DNA of 8,153 nucleotides from contig JAIKZT010000131.1 of NCBI GenBank assembly GCA_024682015.1, positions 1 through 8,153 of the forward strand. Direction: 5' to 3'. The notes beneath the pieces were generated by a model, which worked only from the letters and a program-made list of their open reading frames with translations, was not told the DNA's origin and ran no database searches. The translations under genes and the position numbers were made by a program. Of this stretch, positions 5,856 to 8,153 are shown in pieces; within the stretch, counting starts at the first letter, position 1; every line of letters begins with the position of its first letter. The stretch comes from Clostridia bacterium (GTDB taxonomy: Bacteria; Bacillota; Clostridia; Peptostreptococcales; Anaerovoracaceae).

Positions 5856-5905
5856 AAAAAAACAGGAGACCGCCGCGCTCATCGCGCCGCAAAAGTCTCC
5901 TGTTT
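5856..5905 (-). terminator. Rho-independent terminator for the kinase-rbgA unit
   Basis: On the minus strand AAACAGGAGAC (5905-5895) pairs perfectly with GTCTCCTGTTT (5870-5860), and the run continues to seven consecutive Ts (5862-5856). The 24-nt loop contains a GCGC/GCGC inner stem. It starts 4 nt after the rbgA stop codon, marking the end of that transcript. Confidence 0.82.
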
Positions 5906-5909
5906 CCTC

Positions 5910-6737
5910 TTACTCCAATGAGATCCGCCCGATCGTTCCCTCGCGGAATTCGTCGATCACCGTGCGGGCGGTGCGGGTGTAATCGATGCGCTTACCGGGC
6001 AGGATGAAACCCCGCTTCGAGGCGATGTTCTCCATGTTTTCCGGAGGCGTGTCCGCGATCCCGTCCAGTTTGTAGCGGGCAGCCAGAAGGTCCGGATAAT
6101 CCCTCGCCAGCACGCCGATCAGTTCCAGGCCCAGCGTGTCCAGATCCATGATCTCGTCCTTGATGGAGCCGCAGAACGCGAGATTCAGGCCGACCTTGGG
6201 ATCCTCGAACTTTGGCCACAGGATGCCCGGCGTATCGAGCATCATCATGTGCTCGCCTAGGGAGATCCACTGTTTGCCGCGGGTCACGCCGGGCTTGTTG
6301 CCCGTTTTGGCAGCCTTCTTGCCCGTCATCCGGTTGATCAGAGAACTCTTGCCCACGTTGGGGATGCCGACGATCATCAGGCGCAGGTCGCGCTGGCGCT
6401 CCCTGCCCTCGTTCTTCTTATCCCGCAGGGTCTGCAGCAGTTTCAGAAGCTGCCCCGCGCCCGCGCCGGCATTACAGTTCATGACGAGCGCGTAATCTCC
6501 CTGCGTGCGGAAGCGCTCTGCCCAGGCGTTCGTCTTTTCCTCATCCGCCAGATCGCTCTTGTTCAGCGCGATGATCCGCGTCTTTCCCGCCGTAAGCTCG
6601 GCCAGGATGGGGTTGCGGCTGGACAGCGGGATGCGCGCGTCGAGCACCTCCACGCATACGTCCACGAGCTTCAGGTTTTCCTGTATCAGCTCCCGGGTCT
6701 TCTTCATGTGACCCGGATACCAGTTGATGTGTTCCAT
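5910..6737 (-). CDS. rbgA: Ribosome biogenesis GTPase RbgA (YlqF)
   Basis: RbgA is a circularly permuted GTPase that binds late 50S precursors and is needed for correct assembly of the large subunit. The 275-residue length is typical. The permuted order is visible: DARIP at 33-37, G4 NKSD at 59-62, G1 GIPNVGKS at 124-131, G2 in PGVT at 149-152, and G3 DTPG at 168-171. The N-terminal WYPGHM includes His10, matching the catalytic-type histidine of B. subtilis RbgA (His9). A C-terminal ANTAR-like RNA-binding region is expected from about 200. The start has GAGGA about 10 nt upstream, and the preceding kinase stop TGA overlaps it. The gene is 12 nt after a hybrid histidine kinase, not in the rnhB or rplS setting common in Firmicutes, and ends at a strong terminator. 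Confidence 0.96.
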   Translation of the reverse strand: MEHINWYPGHMKKTRELIQENLKLVDVCVEVLDARIPLSSRNPILAELTAGKTRIIALNKSDLADEEKTNAWAERFRTQGDYALVMNCNAGAGAGQLLKLLQTLRDKKNEGRERQRDLRLMIVGIPNVGKSSLINRMTGKKAAKTGNKPGVTRGKQWISLGEHMMMLDTPGILWPKFEDPKVGLNLAFCGSIKDEIMDLDTLGLELIGVLARDYPDLLAARYKLDGIADTPPENMENIASKRGFILPGKRIDYTRTARTVIDEFREGTIGRISLE

Positions 6738-6749
6738 GTCGATCGATCC

Positions 6750-8153
6750 TCAGTTTTCCGGGAGTCTGGCAGTGTTTCCGGACGCGTCCCCGGGTAAAAA
6801 TACCGCCAGCATCTCCATCATCTTCGGAATGTCGTACGGCTTGGCCAGGTGTCCGTTCATGCCGGCATCCATCGCCAGATTTCTGTCCTCTTCAAACGCG
6901 TTGGCCGTTACCGCAATGATGGGGATGGAAGCCTTGGCCGCATCCGCCAGAGCCCGTATGCGCCTTGTCGCCTCGTACCCGTCCATGCGGGGCATCTGCA
7001 CGTCCATCAGGATGACGTCGAAGTAATCGGCTGGCATGGCGGTCATCCGCTCGACGGCCTGCTCCCCGTCGGAAGCGATCTCCACCGCAAATCCGTGCTC
7101 GCGCAGGATCGCTTCGGCGATCATCTGGTTCATCGCGTTGTCCTCTGCCAGCAGCACGCGCCTGCCGGTAAAAACCGCCGCAGGCGTTTCCGCCTCTGGC
7201 TGCTGCGTCATTTGCCGGCTGACCCTGCAGGGAAGCTCCACGACGAATTCGCTACCTTTGCCCTCTTCCGAATCCACGCAGATCGTGCCGCCCATCATGT
7301 CCACGATGTTCTTCGTGATGGCCATGCCAAGGCCCGTGCCCTGGATGCCGCTCACGGTGCTGGTCTTCTCTCTCGTAAACGCTTCGAAGATCGTTTCCCG
7401 GAACGCGGGGCTCATGCCTATGCCGTTGTCCCTGATCCGGAATTCAAAGTTCGCCGTATCCGCCGAAGTGGACGGTTTCTCGGTGACCAGGAAGCTGATC
7501 CTGCCGCCGGAATGCGTAAACTTGATGGCGTTGGACAGGATGTTGAGCAGGATCTGGTTCAGGCGCAGTTTGTCCGTTACGATGTCCTCGTGCACGATGC
7601 CCTGCGTATCGACGGTCAGCGTCAGCTGCTTCGCGTCGACGTTGGGCTGGACGATGGTGCGCAGATCGCGGATGACGCCGGGCAGGTGGACCTCCGCCGG
7701 CTCGATCGCCACCTTGCCGCTTTCGATGCGGCTCATATCCAGCACGTCGTTGATCAGGGACAGCAGATGCTGGCTCGACACGGAGATCTTCTCCAGGTAA
7801 TCCTTCACCTGCTCCTTATCATCCACGTGGGAGGCCGCGAGCCCCGTGAAACCCACGATGGCGTTCATGGGCGTGCGGATGTCGTGGGACATGTTGTTGA
7901 GGAAGACCGTCTTGGCCCGGTTTGCGTTCTCCGCCGCATAAAGCGCGTCCGACAGAGCCTTCTGGCTTTCGGCGAGTTCCTGGTTCTTTTCTTCGAGCGT
8001 AAGCCTCGTCTGCTCCTTGTCGTAGATCTCCTGCTTCGTCCGCCGCGAATCCCGCATCAGAAAATAGATGATGATGGAGGCTACGATCAGGATCGCGACG
8101 ACGAATCCCGCCATGTGATCCCGCCCGTAGGCTCCGTCCCCCTCAGCGGCCAG
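6750..8153 (-). CDS. Hybrid sensor histidine kinase, N-terminus outside window
   Basis: The frame is open to the right edge, so the Met at 8114 is probably internal and the extracellular sensor lies beyond the window. Numbering from that Met: a transmembrane helix at about 2-20, a coiled-coil linker (about 25-70), HisKA with phospho-acceptor H78 in NNMSHDIRTPMN, HATPase_c with N box NQILLNILSNAIKF (186-199), G1 DNGIGMS (229-235), F box FEAF (243-246) and G2 GTGLGMA (259-265). A C-terminal receiver domain follows (about 318-440), with acidic E324/D325, phospho-acceptor D371 in ILMDVQMP, T403 and K425. No HPt domain or output domain follows, so phosphate probably passes to an HPt protein or regulator elsewhere, or the receiver tunes kinase activity. 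The signal is unknown. The TGA stop is 12 nt before rbgA. Confidence 0.93.
   Translation of the reverse strand: MAAEGDGAYGRDHMAGFVVAILIVASIIIYFLMRDSRRTKQEIYDKEQTRLTLEEKNQELAESQKALSDALYAAENANRAKTVFLNNMSHDIRTPMNAIVGFTGLAASHVDDKEQVKDYLEKISVSSQHLLSLINDVLDMSRIESGKVAIEPAEVHLPGVIRDLRTIVQPNVDAKQLTLTVDTQGIVHEDIVTDKLRLNQILLNILSNAIKFTHSGGRISFLVTEKPSTSADTANFEFRIRDNGIGMSPAFRETIFEAFTREKTSTVSGIQGTGLGMAITKNIVDMMGGTICVDSEEGKGSEFVVELPCRVSRQMTQQPEAETPAAVFTGRRVLLAEDNAMNQMIAEAILREHGFAVEIASDGEQAVERMTAMPADYFDVILMDVQMPRMDGYEATRRIRALADAAKASIPIIAVTANAFEEDRNLAMDAGMNGHLAKPYDIPKMMEMLAVFLPGDASGNTARLPEN

Larger units (their letters stand above)
5523..5909. other. Gene-free convergent intergenic region rich in repeats
   Basis: About 390 bases lie between the recN and rbgA stop codons, which face each other. 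The region holds, in order, a hairpin after recN, a tandem repeat of about 23 bp, a GGGTCACA palindrome, a strong plus-strand terminator nested in a larger palindrome, another GGGTCACA copy at 5831, and a minus-strand terminator. Open frames here are short, cross the repeats and have no family resemblance, so I call no gene. Confidence 0.8.

Noticed and set aside
5650..5982. A plus-strand frame of 110 codons through the intergenic palindromes into rbgA
   Set aside because: It runs across terminators and overlaps rbgA antisense, with no family resemblance and no good ribosome-binding site.

Overview
The window looks like a chromosomal core region of a fairly GC-rich member of the Firmicutes, most likely class Clostridia. 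The basis is the gene content and order: a ruvC-ruvA-ruvB-SpoIID/LytB operon, an argR-recN pair (the Bacillus/Clostridium arrangement), RbgA/YlqF (a mainly Gram-positive 50S assembly GTPase), and Gram-positive style Shine-Dalgarno sites. Genus or species cannot be assigned from this sequence alone.

Layout. On the minus strand, from about 3270 down to 1, lies a tight cluster: ruvC, ruvA, ruvB and then a secreted SpoIID/LytB-domain protein whose 3' end is cut by the window edge. Gaps are 12 nt, a 1-nt TGATG overlap, and 18 nt. A divergent control region (about 3271-3404) separates it from plus-strand argR (3405-3857) and recN (3867-5522), which are 9 nt apart. This region has a good sigma-A type promoter for argR, an inverted repeat in that promoter, a candidate ARG box just downstream of the -10, and a weaker -10 facing ruvC. 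From 5523 to 5909 there is a gene-free convergent region packed with structure: a tandem repeat of about 23 bp in five units, a set of related GGGTCACA/GGGACACA palindromes forming a nested inverted repeat, and two facing terminators. Beyond it, on the minus strand, are rbgA (5910-6737) and, 12 nt upstream of it, a hybrid sensor histidine kinase (6750 to the right edge) whose N-terminal sensor part is outside the window.

How the genes fit together. RuvC, RuvA and RuvB are the complete Holliday-junction branch-migration and resolution machine, and RecN is an SMC-like double-strand-break repair protein, so a recombinational repair set sits on both sides of one short control region. ArgR is an arginine-responsive regulator that travels with recN in many Firmicutes and probably represses its own promoter. 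The SpoIID-like protein is a probable cell-wall glycan enzyme that shares the ruv transcript. RbgA (ribosome assembly) and the hybrid kinase form a separate transcription unit ending at a strong terminator.

All protein-coding genes are recognisable families with key residues intact. I found no evidence of a new defence or mobile system. The least explained material is the 5523-5909 intergenic region.
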